64,000 bases of DNA from Bimastos eiseni (taxonomy: Eukaryota > Annelida > Clitellata > Crassiclitellata > Lumbricidae). The translations under genes were made by a program, and so were the position numbers. Under the pieces are notes generated by a model. It did not search any database. It was not told where the DNA came from and saw only the letters and a list, made by a program, of their open reading frames with translations. Where the stretch lies: the NCBI GenBank assembly GCA_959347315.1, contig OY365815.1, forward strand, positions 15,588,323 to 15,652,322. The letters run 5' to 3'. This document shows positions 46,557-58,030 of the stretch, piece by piece. Position 1 is the stretch's first letter; each line of letters starts with the position of its first letter.

Positions 46557-48374
46557 CAGTTCAACGTCTTTGGCTGTGATGGCGACGTTGTTTTCGGCGA
46601 CCAGCGTGTACCGTCGGAAACTGTCTGGATGCATTCGCCGTACGTTCAAAAGAATTTCAACTCCCCCGTCAAGACGATCCTACGAACATACATAAATAGA
46701 TCCTTTAGTTACACGAACGGTTACAGTAAGGTTATACCAGAGGCGGAGACTTAGGGAGGAGCAGGATATGGACGGTCCCCTCCGAAATTTCACGTGGGGA
46801 ACGGGGCTGCTTATATGACCCAATATTTCACAAATATTATAAATTTCTGCACTGTTTTCCACTGTTTATCCGGTTTTTGTTGCGTCCATGTTTTGGAATT
46901 GAAATTTCCATATCTATTTTTTTCGACCTGTCTCCCCTAAGCCCAGGACTAAGTCTCCGCGATGATACAGTTGTTCATACGCCTCCGCTCAAAACAATGT
47001 GGCTATCCTGACAGAAAACACTCGATACGACAATAAGGGGTTGTTTCAACAAAGAACGGTGGTTGTTTCGACAAAGAGGGGTTGCTACTACAAAGAGGGT
47101 GGTTGTTTCTAAAAAATGAGGCGTTGCTACTACAAAGAGGGATGTTTATTTCTACAAAGTGGGGTTGTTTCTGCAAAGAGTGGTGGGTCTTTCTACAAAG
47201 AGGAGTTACTGTTTCGACAAAGGGTTGGTTGTTTCGACTGACTTGTGTACCTTGGCGACAACGAAGAAGTCGTCGACTGCCTCTCCCTCTCGGATCGTCG
47301 TTCCGTTGTCGATGACCCAGAAAAGTGAAGAGACGCGGGGTTTCGATCGGACTTCACACCTCAGAGCGACGTCCTTCTCCCAGACGAAGGCCGAACGAGA
47401 AGCACAGACGATCTTCGGAGAATCTGCACGAACAATGGAGTTCATCAGACAATGGAGATCACAGTTTAGTAAATTGAGCAAACAATTAATAACATTTCTA
47501 ATCGACTGGACTATCAAAGCACTAATTATCAGGCCTTAGTTACCCCTCAGTGTAGGGCCCAATCGCTTTTGGGTCGCAGTGTTTATAAAATAAGATTGAC
47601 AGTAAATAAAATATTTTTAAATCTGGACAACTGCAGTACTTAAAGTCAATCATTAACCATCATTATCGTAAATTAGTATTGGACCTCACAGTTTATAAAT
47701 TTGGGGTACCAGTTTTGAAAGAACCAAACTCCGGAAACCATAATACTTAAAATTCAACCCTACTTCTTCAGTCTTATCAAGGCCACCTGAATTCAACGTT
47801 CAGTCCTATCATGATACCTAGAACGAGCTATAGGGGTCTAGGATACCGGTTAACCCGAATGAAATTATTTCTGGGCTACATTTTGCAAATGACGTCATCG
47901 TGTTACTCGGAACAATCGTGTGTACTCACAGTCGACGTCAAGCGTCGTAATCTGGATGACTGGACTGAGACCGGGAACTAGGGCCACACATCGCAGCAAC
48001 TGTTCGTTATCGTCTGCTCTCGGCAGGTAGTTACTCGTCCATCGTTCCGTACGATACGTCATCGTACGAACGCCACGCACACCCGTCAACGTGACGTCAT
48101 TGCGGAATAGAAACTCGGAAGTGACGTCACGGTGACCTATGTAGAGCTCGATGTTGGGAGGTGGATATCCGCCGAGGGAGATGCAGCGTATGCGACACGG
48201 ATGGTTCTCAACCAGACGAAAGGTTGGAGCAATGGGACTGCTGTCCTCTTCTTCTGAGCCGCTATCGTCCATCAGGTGGACCTTCTCGACTGACACTGAA
48301 AGCGGTAGATAAAGGTCAACCAGGTCAAGTGCACCTATTTCAATTAGAGTGACAATAATATTTATAATAATGAC

Positions 48375-48466
<92 letters not shown>

Positions 48467-48471
48467 CGATG

Positions 48472-48506
<35 letters not shown>

Positions 48507-49602
48507 AATAATAACAATAAGGAGTGGAGCTAATGCGCATGATGGAAAAACTAACGTCCATCGCCACACACGACGCCCTCATCTTGCTCCGATACTCGCT
48601 GAGTGCCACCCGACTATTATATACCCTCAGAAGCTGCCCATGCGAAGGCCACAAAGGACTGGAGGAGTATGACAAGGCCTTGAGGGTGGGCCTCGCTGAG
48701 GTGCTCAATTTTGTTCTCACCGACGAGGGATGGCTCCAAGCCACCCTGCCCATCAAAAGAGGAGGACTGGGCATCCGATCAGTGGTTTCGCTGGCACTTC
48801 CAGCCTTCTTGGCATCGGCCGCAGCCACTGATATACTCCAGACAAGGATTCTGCGAGGAAAGCCTAAAAAGGACCCTGCCCTGGAGATCCTTCAGGCCAA
48901 ATGGAGGGAAACCAGCGGAGTACCAGAGCCGGAAGAAGCTTGGGCTCACAAACAATCGAGATGGGACGACCCTTTGATCGAGCTTGGAGTGGTAGACCTC
49001 GCCTCCAGAATGCCTGATTCCCAGAATCAGGCACGTCTTAGAGCAGTGGTAGCCCCACACGCAGGCGACTGGCTCTTAGCCCTGCCGATTACAAACTGCG
49101 GGCTGAGACTTGACGATGAGTCCCTGAGGGTGGCGGTGGGTTACAGACTGGGGTCACCTGTCTGTTTACCTCATTACTGCCCATGCGGTGCCCTGGTCGA
49201 GAGAAACGGATATCACGGTCTCTCATGTGGCCTGGGCCTGGGACGCTGGCCCAGACACGCGGCCCTGAACGACCTTATTTGTAGAAGTTTAATCCGTGCA
49301 GGGCGGCGAACCTCAAAACTCAGAAATACGCCGAGCTAGCCTCCACGTACGTCTTCACACCGGTGGCATTCGAAACCTTTGGCCCCATCAATTCCGAAGG
49401 CCAAAGCTTCCTTTCAGAACTGGGACCCAGACTGAGCGCCGTCACTGGGGAGCAGAGGGAGACGACTTTTCTCTACCAGCGCATCTCGATGATTATTCAA
49501 CGCTACAACGCAGTTGCTTTCAAGGGAACTTTCGCTGCTCAGGAGTCCAACGAGCAGGGCTACTCCGGACGACATCACCATTAAATAGATGAAATCAACT
49601 CA

Positions 49603-49637
<35 letters not shown>

Positions 49638-49806
49638 AGCAATAATAATAATAGCAATAATAATACCTCTGACGAAAAATTACTAAAACATTTTAATACT
49701 GCCACTCATGTCAGTATTTCTGCACTTATGTCAGATTGTTTTCTTTCTCAATAACAATAATAATAACAATAATAATAACAATAATAGTAATAATAATAAT
49801 AATAAT

Positions 49807-49840
<34 letters not shown>

Positions 49841-51685
49841 GTAATAATAATAATAATGAAAATAATGATAATAAGAGTAATAATAATAATGTATGTATGT
49901 ATGTATGCATGAGTCAGGGCTGAACGAATATTCGCTTCGTATTCGCTTCGAAGCCGAATAGTGGGCCAAATAGCTATTCGGCATTCGGCCGAATAATAAT
50001 GGTTGGACTAAATACAAATAGTGGTTACGTGACATCTGTTTGTGCACAGCCGGCGGCTTCTATGTCAATTTGAATGAAATAACTCTCTACTGCCTAGACA
50101 ACGGTATCGCAGGGTCATCCATCTCATTTCTAAGTTTAGTTGAACTAGTTCTATTCCTACACAGACTGGCAGACGAATGCAAAAATTACACGCAATTAAC
50201 TGTTTACTTTCAGTTTATGTAATACATTTGCTGAACTTAATTTTCTGTTCACATTTGAAATTTTGACATTTTTCGATGACCTTTTGTTCATAGTTGGTCC
50301 AATTATTCGTATTCGGTGGAATAGTGAAAATCACTTATTCGGAACAGCCCTAGAATGTATTCACGTTTGCATGTATGAATGGATGGGCCTTTTAAGCGTC
50401 TCTGAAAACGCGGCAATAACCAAACTAGCATCACTTAAAGTGATATCTTACATTTATTTCCATTATGATATTAGAAGATGAGCAATTCTGTGATCCAACC
50501 AACGAGGCAGCCAAAGGCACGAAGCATCAGCGATGTTTTACAATAATATTCTCGGAAAATTAAAGTGAGTGGCCTGACCTTGTCTGCTTTTCCCACTCAG
50601 CGAACGTCAGATGAGGCAGATGTACTCGTTTTTATTACCATGCTCGCTAGGGGCGTTAGTGTAAACAAACCTAGCAAAATATCAGTCTCTCGCGTGCTGC
50701 GGAGATTTCACCCAGATTTCTTTTCCCTTTTTACGTCATGCAAATCAAAACTAAAGCCTCCTGCTTTTAGATTAAAAGAAGAGACGGCGAATAATAGGAT
50801 TGGATGCATGGTTAACATACCTCATATGTCGAGGCTAAGAAAATTAGGTCACTAACACTTCATGTCCATGACTGCTTCAGAGCTATCGTAAGGAACTGCT
50901 CTTCTTTGTCTTGTTCTTCGTTTTCTTCTTTGTTTTTTTTTCCATTTCTTCGTTAATTCGGCTTACCCCCCCCCCCGGTTTTAAACCTGGCACCGAAAAG
51001 AAACGACAGGATTGTCGAGGATTTACATTACATTACATCACATTGTTGGTGACTAAGCAGGTCTCATTGATTTGTTCATTTCGAGAATTTATATAGCACC
51101 TCTTCAGCGAAACTACTCAGAGGTGCTCTCAGCCTAGCCACGGCTAAAAACAAATGACCCCAACAGCTTACAAAAGGCAGAAAGATCATTATATGGGTGA
51201 AGACGCAGGGCAACCGGAAGACCAGTCCAGGTGGAAGGACCGACCACTGAGAAAGCTCAACGCATCATTAGTGACGAGCGCCCTTTGGAGACCACAGGCT
51301 CACCGTTGCAGAGTTAATTAAGTGTGTACTGTGTATTCTCCGTTGCCATTTACCTCTGACGAAGATCTGATGCGTGACTTGACCAAGTAGAACGGACTGT
51401 GGTCCACGGATTTCGCAGGTGTAGTTACCGCTGTCCTCTCTGGCCACGTCTGCGCAAAAAAAACGCACGTGGTAATATGAGAAAACGTCAACGACGAAGA
51501 CAAAGGTAAAACGCAATCATCCCAACAGGTAAGACAATTGAGACTAGGTTTTCTGAAGTATACAATACATGCAAACATACATGCATACATACATACATAC
51601 ATACATACATACATACATACATACATACACACACATACATACATAATACATACATACAGGCTGAAGTAAAACGACAGAACAGAAA

Positions 51686-51726
<41 letters not shown>

Positions 51727-52184
51727 CAGTGTAAGAATGAAAATGAGGTTAATAAACCGGTGGGAAGAGGAACCAAGTGTAAAGCTATAGGATGAGGTGA
51801 GGTAGTATAGAGATGAGGTTGTGTAGAGGTGCAAACTGGTCATCAAGAGTGCACTTCACAAGACTGATACCATAGTTGAGGTAGGCCTATTATGTGATAG
51901 GTAGGCCTACTTCAATCGACACTTACCTAAGACGGTGAGTTCGACGAGGTACCTCGGGGCCATGGAGTTGAGCGTCACTTCAAACCGGTTACTGGATACG
52001 AACGGTTCATTGAGACTGCCCATGACGTTCATCTGAACGAGTTCATCGTGTTGCTGTTTGCGCCAGATGACCGGAGAATCGAACATGTTGTAGTGGTCAG
52101 CGCGAAAGCTGCACTCAAGGAAGACGGAGTCACCGACGTTTAAGACGTGCAGTTGTCCATCGGAGAGCATCGTCAGAAGGTGAC
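46457..52184 (-). CDS. Immunoglobulin-superfamily surface protein (V, C2, I-set), partial
   Basis: Exons (minus strand): 51927-52184, 51354-51449, 47930-48295, 47251-47423, 46550-46679 and a possible mini-exon 46457-46488. Phases are 1-1-1-0-1, the usual pattern for Ig modules. Domain 1 (V): FLECSF, VIWRKQ, EDSGNYTCEI across two exons. Domain 2 (C2): CRIRCISLGGYPPPNIELYI to EQLLRCVAL. Domain 3 (I-set): VALRCEVRSKP, LFWVIDNGTTIREGE, then VRRMHPDSFRRYTLVAENN, with Leu where the second disulfide Cys normally sits. This looks like a cell-adhesion or receptor ectodomain, in the style of nectin, Beat or Fas proteins. No signal peptide, transmembrane segment or stop codon is assigned with confidence; another Ig-like exon may lie upstream at 55135-55322. 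The exact family is not recognised. Confidence 0.82.
46550..46679 (-). CDS. Ig protein exon: I-set domain, second part
   Basis: Phase 0 start after tgttcgtag. DGGVEILLNVRRMHPDSF and RYTLVAENNVAITAKDVELF are the E-G strands. It ends A|gtaatt, or continues to a TAA at 46524-46526 if unspliced. Confidence 0.75.
46739..46962. mobile_element. Probable MITE, GCGGAGACTTAG ends
   Basis: GGCGGAGACTTAGGGAGG near 46742 is inverted as GGACTAAGTCTCCGC near 46945. It lies just upstream of the last Ig exon on the minus strand. Confidence 0.45.
47037..47245. repeat. About 20-21-bp imperfect minisatellite at an Ig splice donor
   Basis: About ten copies of 'ggttgtttctacaaagaggg'. The array runs to the donor of the Ig exon at 47251. 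Confidence 0.85.
47251..47423 (-). CDS. Ig protein exon: I-set domain, first part
   Basis: YSPKIVCASRSAFVWEKD, then VALRCEVRSKP and LFWVIDNGTT. Donor AAG|gtacac, which lies inside the end of a minisatellite. Confidence 0.85.
47930..48295 (-). CDS. Ig protein exon: C2-type domain
   Basis: Acceptor taccgctttcag, donor T|gtgagt. An acidic linker (MDDSGSEEEDSS) precedes a C2 domain with Cys in CRIRCISLGGYPPP and LLRCVAL. (GAT)n at 48372-48470 lies in the intron just upstream. Confidence 0.85.
48372..48480. repeat. (GAT)n microsatellite in the Ig-gene intron
   Basis: Pure GAT repeat followed by (AAT)n to about 48520, where the retroelement fragment begins. Confidence 0.95.
48530..49640 (+). mobile_element. 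Non-LTR retrotransposon 3' end, internally deleted
   Basis: An open frame at 48524-49339 contains LPIKRGGLGIRSVVSLALPA and the zinc-knuckle-like CPCGALVERNGYHGLSC followed by RHAALNDLICRSLIRAG. A second frame to 49584 reads TYVFTPVAFETFGP and FLYQRISMIIQRYNA. These are the two ends of the post-RT region of an RLE-type (R2/NeSL-like) element. The catalytic nuclease part between them is deleted and the frame shifts there. It ends with (ATT)n. It lies in an Ig-gene intron, on the opposite strand. Confidence 0.65.
49745..49890. repeat. (AAT)n/(AAC)n tract
   Basis: Trinucleotide repeat ending in (GTAT)n, immediately left of the hAT-like MITE at 49915. Another (ATT)n lies at 49600-49640 at the retroelement tail, and (AAT)n at 44320-44390. 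Confidence 0.9.
49915..50352. mobile_element. hAT-like MITE with GAATATTCG repeats
   Basis: Starts CAGGGCTGAACGAATATTCG and ends ATTCGGAACAGCCCTA. Subterminal ATTCGG/CCGAAT repeats occur in both orientations. No convincing 8-bp duplication. Confidence 0.65.
51354..51449 (-). CDS. Ig protein exon: V-type domain, F-G strands
   Basis: Phase 1 at both ends. DVAREDSGNYTCEIRGPQ is the 'DSG.Y.C' F strand that completes the domain. Confidence 0.88.
51927..52184 (-). CDS. Ig protein exon: V-type domain, first part
   Basis: Acceptor tttacatgtag, donor G|gtaagt. Contains LNVGDSVFLECSF (B-strand Cys), SPVIWRKQQHDE (C-strand Trp) and NRFEVTLNSM. The open frame extends 5' of the acceptor without an ATG, so the signal-peptide exon lies elsewhere. 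Confidence 0.85.
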
Positions 52185-52189
52185 CTACA

Positions 52190-53395
52190 TGTAAACGTAT
52201 ACCCCACAAGAAAACATGAACAGAGACAAGCAAAATTAATAAAGATGGATGGATATATAGAAAAGAGCCGATCTATTTTTATTAACTAACGTCTTAATCA
52301 CTCATTCATTCATTCGTTCATTGTGTCTGGCAATTAATATAGCGCCTCTTCAAGAAACCTATACCCAAAAACGCTTCCAGACGAAGCCACGACTGCGGGG
52401 TTATGACAGCGACTCTTCTATAACAGTCGGGCTGTCTGTCAGTGAAGCCGCTCTCCCAGGATGTCATGGTATTAGATGGAACCCACATAAACATACTGTA
52501 TATTATATTAGATGCTCCCATCAGAAGTAAATATTGATCCTATATTGGCCATATTCTCGTATGATGAAAGGGCGTATATTTTGGTTTAGAGGAAAAACCA
52601 GTGATTGAATTGTCGGAGGGTGGGTTGGGAGGGTTCAAACCACAGTTCATTTTTCAACCTCACCAGTTAATTCTAAAAAATACCTTGGGATAGGACAAAC
52701 CCAAGATCAGCTGTCAGGGACACCCGCACCCACAGTTACCCTCTACAATTTAGCCCGTATACCGGTTCAGGTTCGTAAAAATTCTAATCGAGACATGTGA
52801 AAAATTGTCACCCCTCCCAGTTCAAATTTGACAATTAAAACTTTTAGGAAAACGATCGAAAGTACATCTCAATCTTATCAAACAAATGTGCAAACTTGGA
52901 TCTTATTTATACCTCCTTATGCTGTTCCAATTTTTGGGTCTCCTTCCTGACATTATCTAACCCAACAAGGGTTAAAGTGCTTCAGAAGATGTTCAATTTG
53001 TGTCAAAACCGCATTGCAATTTCCTCTGCAACCCATTTCCTCTGCAACCCTAACATCATCCAAGTTTCCTCTTAAGACCTGTGATGGAATCAAATGAGAG
53101 AGTTCTATTATAATCCAAACCAAGCCACAAGCCGACATACATACGAATAATTAATTTCCGTCCTTTTGATTTATGAGATAATTTGCAGTTATGTCCTCAA
53201 ATCGCCCAGTTTGATGCTTATCAAAAAAAATTCTTCCACTTCACGACCTTTTCTTTGTGCACTGACTTACTCCATGGCTTTCTTTTCATATTTAATAGGA
53301 GGCCTATGCATAATTGGGCTCTCTGTCCAACTCCCTTAATCACTTCTCAATATATATCTGTCCCCTGGTTGGTCATTCTTCCTTCACTTAAGGTT
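52190..53395. other. No gene recognised
   Basis: Short ORFs only; it probably belongs to the 5' intron of the Ig gene on the minus strand. Confidence 0.4.
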
Positions 53396-53399
53396 TAGT

Positions 53400-53632
53400 C
53401 GGTTGTATTTCCCTTGCTCCTCGTTCAGACTCCTTCCCCTTATTCTGGGCTTTCTTTTCCACATTGCCTTCCTTCCTTTTGCACTCTATTCCCTCGCCCC
53501 TATTCGCCTCCCATCTTCATTCGACGTGTGCATCTTTATGTATACCTATCTCTCTCTCCTCTGTATTAAATTTCTACGTCTTCCTTCGTTCTTGTGACTT
53601 TTCTTCTCTCTTTTTGTCTCTCTCTGTCCCAT

Positions 53633-53679
<47 letters not shown>

Positions 53680-53759
53680 TCCTCCTCCTCCTCCTCCTCC
53701 TCTTCCTCATTCTACTTCTTCTTCTTCTTCTTCTTCTCCTCCTCCTCTTCCTCGTTCTA

Positions 53760-53790
<31 letters not shown>

Positions 53791-54240
53791 TTTCTTCTCG
53801 ATCCGTTCATCTTCAGCTCTCTACCCCTACGCATTCCTAATTCTACCTCTCCCTCTTGTTGTCTGTGTCCCTTCTCTCACTTGCTCTCTCTCTCTCTCTC
53901 TCTCTCAATCTCTTCACATTTCGTTCCACTTCCTTCCCTATATCCTCTACACTACCTCCTTTTTTCATAACTTCCACCATTCCTCCCATCCTACTCCCTC
54001 CCTCCCTTCCTCTGTTCCTATCTCTCTATCTCTATCTTCCTCTCTCATCTCCTTTTGTCGTTCTTGTATCTTTCTCAAGTTTCCTCTCCCCCTTCTACTC
54101 ATTGTTCCTCCTTCTCTCTTCCTCTCTCTCGCCCAGTATCTCGTCCTCTTCCTATCTCTTTTCATTCCAATTCCTCCCTCTCTCTCTCCCTCTCTCTCTC
54201 TCCTCTTTTCTCTCTCTTTTCTTCTCTTTCTCCTCAGTCA
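53400..54240. repeat. Polypyrimidine tract with (CTT)n, (CCT)n and (CT)n
   Basis: About 840 bases of strongly C/T-biased plus strand. The ORFs here (Ser/Leu/Pro/Phe only) are compositional artefacts. A second tract runs 58675-59010, preceded by (GAA)n at 58588-58622. Confidence 0.9.
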
Positions 54241-55134
54241 CTTGGCCAGTGACAACCTTGTAATCCACGACTTGGTTTATCGGTGACTTGCGAAGCCGTT
54301 GAATGCGAGATGAGGCGCACGCTCAAATAGCACCAGGCACAGTAAGAATAGGTGTCATGTCCGTTAACACCCTAACGAAGAGAATTTATTACGGGTGACT
54401 GGCAAATCAATGCAGTTCGTCGTTAAAGTGTTAATATAAATCAAGCGATCCTATAATCTTCCATTTTTTACCACCAACCCTTCCTTCGATTTCTTAGAAT
54501 CTGTTGGTGGTCGAGTGATACCCAATTCTTTTTTGCAGTTCACGGTGTAGCCCTGTTACTTCTATACTCCATCGGTGAAGATGAAAATTCTAATTACACG
54601 TACGACGTCTATCTATTCACTTTCCCGGCAACTTATTTGCAGTTTTTTTTGGCTAAGAGTAAATCTACTTTGCAAGTAACCAGATGTGCTTGAACTCTGA
54701 ACACGGGTATGTATACAGTCAAGCGAACAGCATTTGCTTAATCAAAGAACGATGACTCAAGTCAAATGAGGTGTTCAAGTGTCATGCGCTGGAAGGGAAA
54801 ATTTAAGGAAGCAATTGTTAGATATAAAGTCGCTATTCTGAATGAACTCAAGCGTCATTAAGGTTGCCTCTCTGGACGTTATTAAAGGCTACCATATATA
54901 ATATGAACTACTCAATTACATTTCATTAAATCACGTCACATGTCACACATAACTCTATGCTGTAGCCAATTCATCGCATACATTTTCGTCTTGCATTTGG
55001 TACACAATATAAGGAGAAAAGCATACTGTTTAGCCATGAATCCGAAAGGTAACTGTTATATAGGAAATTGCAGCAATTTCATTTTTCCTAACATCGGTAT
55101 GTGAGAAACAGACGATAGATAGCCAACCCTCTAC

Positions 55135-55322
55135 CCTGCAGTCTGACTTTGCAATAGGGACGTAGACATCTTTGTTCTGCTCTGAGTGGAACCATGATTC
55201 TCCTCTCTTTATATTGACAATCAAACGCAAATCGCAAGTTAAGACAACGTTCATTCTCTGCCCGGTGTAAATTGTTGGCGTGGATACAGAACGTAGCAAT
55301 GGCGTGACCTTGATCGTCGATC
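55135..55322 (-). CDS. Possible Ig-like exon upstream of the Ig gene
   Basis: Acceptor cggcttcaagagcattag, donor AGG|gtagag. The frame reads TPTIYTGQRMNVVLTCDLRL, then GESWFHSEQNKD and SDCR, recalling an Ig B-strand Cys and C-strand Trp. A longer overlapping frame (55088-55627) begins in a TCTCTG repeat and looks less natural. It could be a distal exon of the Ig gene or of a separate gene. Confidence 0.35.
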
Positions 55323-55554
55323 CTAATGCTCTTGAAGCCGAGAAAATAGAAGCCGGAGATTAGAACGATTCGAAAACACGCCTTCACGCCACAGCGACGA
55401 ATGGCATCGCAAGCCTTCGCAATCTCTGCCTTTTCTGCTGTTGTTGTTGCTGCTGCTGCTGCTGCTGATGTTTCTCTTGGCGAAAGGATGTGATGCTGAG
55501 GCCCATAACATTTGCAGAAGTGTAACGTCTTTGGCCCACAATCAGTGACCTTCT

Positions 55555-55735
55555 CTGTTCTCTGTCTCTGTCTCTGTTCTCTGTTCTCTGTCTCTGTCTC
55601 TGTCTCTGTTCTCTGTCTCTGAATCATGTAGTCTCCGCTTTTGAATAGCTATGTCTCTCTGTCTTTTGTCCTTCTTCTCTTTCTTGCAGTCTCACAGTAT
55701 CTCTGTCTCTTTCTGCCTCTGTCTGTCTGTCTGTC
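55555..55735. repeat. (TCTCTG)n tract
   Basis: Hexamer-type repeat with TTCTCTG variants and a final (TGTC)n; the likely source of the N-terminal part of the minus-strand ORF at 55088-55627. Confidence 0.85.
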
Positions 55736-55829
55736 TTTGCGAACATAAAAGAACTGCACAATTTTAACGTGTAACATTCAGTCTCCACGATGCACTTCAA
55801 CGACCGACGCAAGAAAACACGATGCGGTC

Positions 55830-57340
55830 AGAGGAATGCCAAAGCACGACTGATTGACGTAACGTATACGATAGCCATTCGATAGGATAGTCATTCACGG
55901 AAGCATCACTTTGTTTGTTAGGCAACTAGTGGCGTATGTAACACCTCCGACCTCGGAGGTTGCTCAAAATGAGCCTCTGGTAATAGTTTGTATACTGCAT
56001 AGACCTGCTTCAGAAGGTTTCATAGCTGAACTTATCTATGATATCTGTGTGCAAGCACACATGACTACAGTTTTGCAGTTTTTAGCTGACAGTAAAGCCA
56101 TTCTTTGCAAGTTACCAGAGGTGCTTGACCTCTGGACACTTAATGGGAAACGAAAAATCACATTTATAGAGCAGTAGCAGGCTCTGAGAGCCTACAATTA
56201 TTGCACTTCTGAAGGTAAGTAAGATGAGAGCAGGGAAGTGGCTCAGTAACGGAGTGGTAGAAAGGGCGAGGTTGAGTTTTCCAAATGTTTAACCCGTTGC
56301 TATGAAAGTGAACAATCTAAGAGAGTTGACGTATTTCTACCCGATGTCTTCAGTATCCGGGCACTTCAATATGAGATCACGTGACCATGATAGCAATCAG
56401 GTTCCTTTTTCGTGCATCCAGAGATATCGCAGGAAATATTTAAATCTCTATTAGTAGGCCTACCAACGCTCAACACAATTACACTTACACAAAAGTTACA
56501 TGCCTACGCAGAGATCGTCTGAAGTGGTGCTTAATATGTCATAACAATTACCATTAACTTCAAAATTTAGTTTGTTGTATAGACATCAAAATTAATATAG
56601 CGCCTTTATAGATAGTCTTAAATAAAGCAACGTGGACGCCAACTATTCGACAAGCTATCACTGGCGCGTACAGGAGCAGAGACCTGACCCGTTAGAGTAA
56701 TTGCAGATGAGCAGGGCCGACGATGTATAGTCTCTTTAGAAAAACTTCAATTCACGATTGCAATTTGTTTACTATTAGTTAACATCCCAAGTTGTCGGCA
56801 TCTTCCATCCAAACCTTCAGCTGCTATTCCGATCTCCTCCCTCTGCAGCCATCCGCCACACGGGGCAATTCCGATCCCCTCCCAGCGTGAGCTGCTAGTG
56901 GTGATTGATCGCATTGCCCGCCGCGGCTGCCGTCGAGCACATGCAGCCTCCGTTTTATCTCGGCCGGCCAGAGTTGACTGGTTTTTCGCCAGCGCGATCC
57001 TTGCACGCCCTAATATGAAGGATTAATTGTCCCCAGAGGCGGTTCTTATCCGGCTGCCTCTCTTGTTGTGTCGTATGCCAAACGGCTGAAGAGATGGGGA
57101 CACAGCGACGCATCGGCACATGAACGGAACAGGCGATGGCTCCATTCAGCGTAACTTATCTTCTTAATGGATGTCCTCCTGCGCGAGTAAATTTGCGACA
57201 CGTTTCCATAGTCCCACAGTTCTATTATATACAATCTTAGACCGAAAGATCTTGTAGCTGTTGTCCCATGCCTGTAAGGTAAATGATCTGTTGTTGGAAA
57301 TGACGATGCAACTCGTAACTGTTGCGTAACCATGTTTATA
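55830..57340. other. No gene recognised; dispersed repeat and GC-rich island
   Basis: 56080-56140 (TTTGCAAGTTACCAGAGGTG) is related to 54640-54700. A GC-rich block at 56815-57010 stands out but has no convincing exon. Confidence 0.4.
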
Positions 57341-57356
57341 ATGTAGCTTACTCACT

Positions 57357-58030
57357 CGAATGGTATGATATCGAATGGTATGATATCGAATGGTATGATA
57401 TCGACTGGTATGATATCGACTGGTATGATATCGAATGGTATGATATCGAATGGTATGATATCGACTGGTATGATATCGAATGGTATGATATCGAATGGTA
57501 TGATATCGAATGGTATGATAACGACTGGTATGATATCGAATGGTATGATATCGACTGGTATGATATCGAATGGTATGATATCGAATGGTATGGTATCGAA
57601 TGATATGATATCGAATGGTATGATATCGACTGGTATGATATCGAATGGTATGATATCGACTGGTATGATATCGAATGGTATGATATCGAATGGTATGATA
57701 TCGAATGGTATGATATCGAATGGTATGATATCGACTGGTATGATATCGAATGGTATGATGTCGAATGGTATGATATCGAATGGTATGATATCGAATGGTA
57801 TGATATCGAATGGTATGATATCGAATGGTATGATATCGAATGGTATGATATCGAATGGTATGATATCGAATGGTATGATATCGAATGGTATGATATCGAA
57901 TGGTATGATATCGAATGGTATGATATCGACTGGTATGATATCGAATGGTATGATGTCGAATGGTATGATATCGAATGGTATGATATCGAATGGTATGATA
58001 TCGAATGGTATGATATCGAATGGTATGATA
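57357..58030. repeat. 15-bp minisatellite, about 45 copies (TGGTATGATATCGAA)
   Basis: Near-perfect array; the common variant has CGAC for CGAA. The unit length is a multiple of three, so both strands are open throughout (NGMIS repeats on plus, IIPFD repeats on minus). These ORFs are repeat artefacts unless expression is shown. Confidence 0.95.

Noticed and set aside
47895..48569. 224-codon minus ORF with a poly-Ile/Val N-terminus
   Set aside because: The N-terminal half is the (GAT)n/(AAT)n intron repeat read through; only 47930-48295 is the real Ig exon.
53464..54286. Long Ser/Leu/Pro/Phe-rich ORFs (168 and 230 codons)
   Set aside because: Translation of a polypyrimidine tract; no domains, no codon structure.
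55088..55627. 179-codon minus ORF starting in TCTCTG repeats
   Set aside because: Its N-terminus is simple repeat and it has no recognisable domain; the other frame at 55135-55322 looks more natural.
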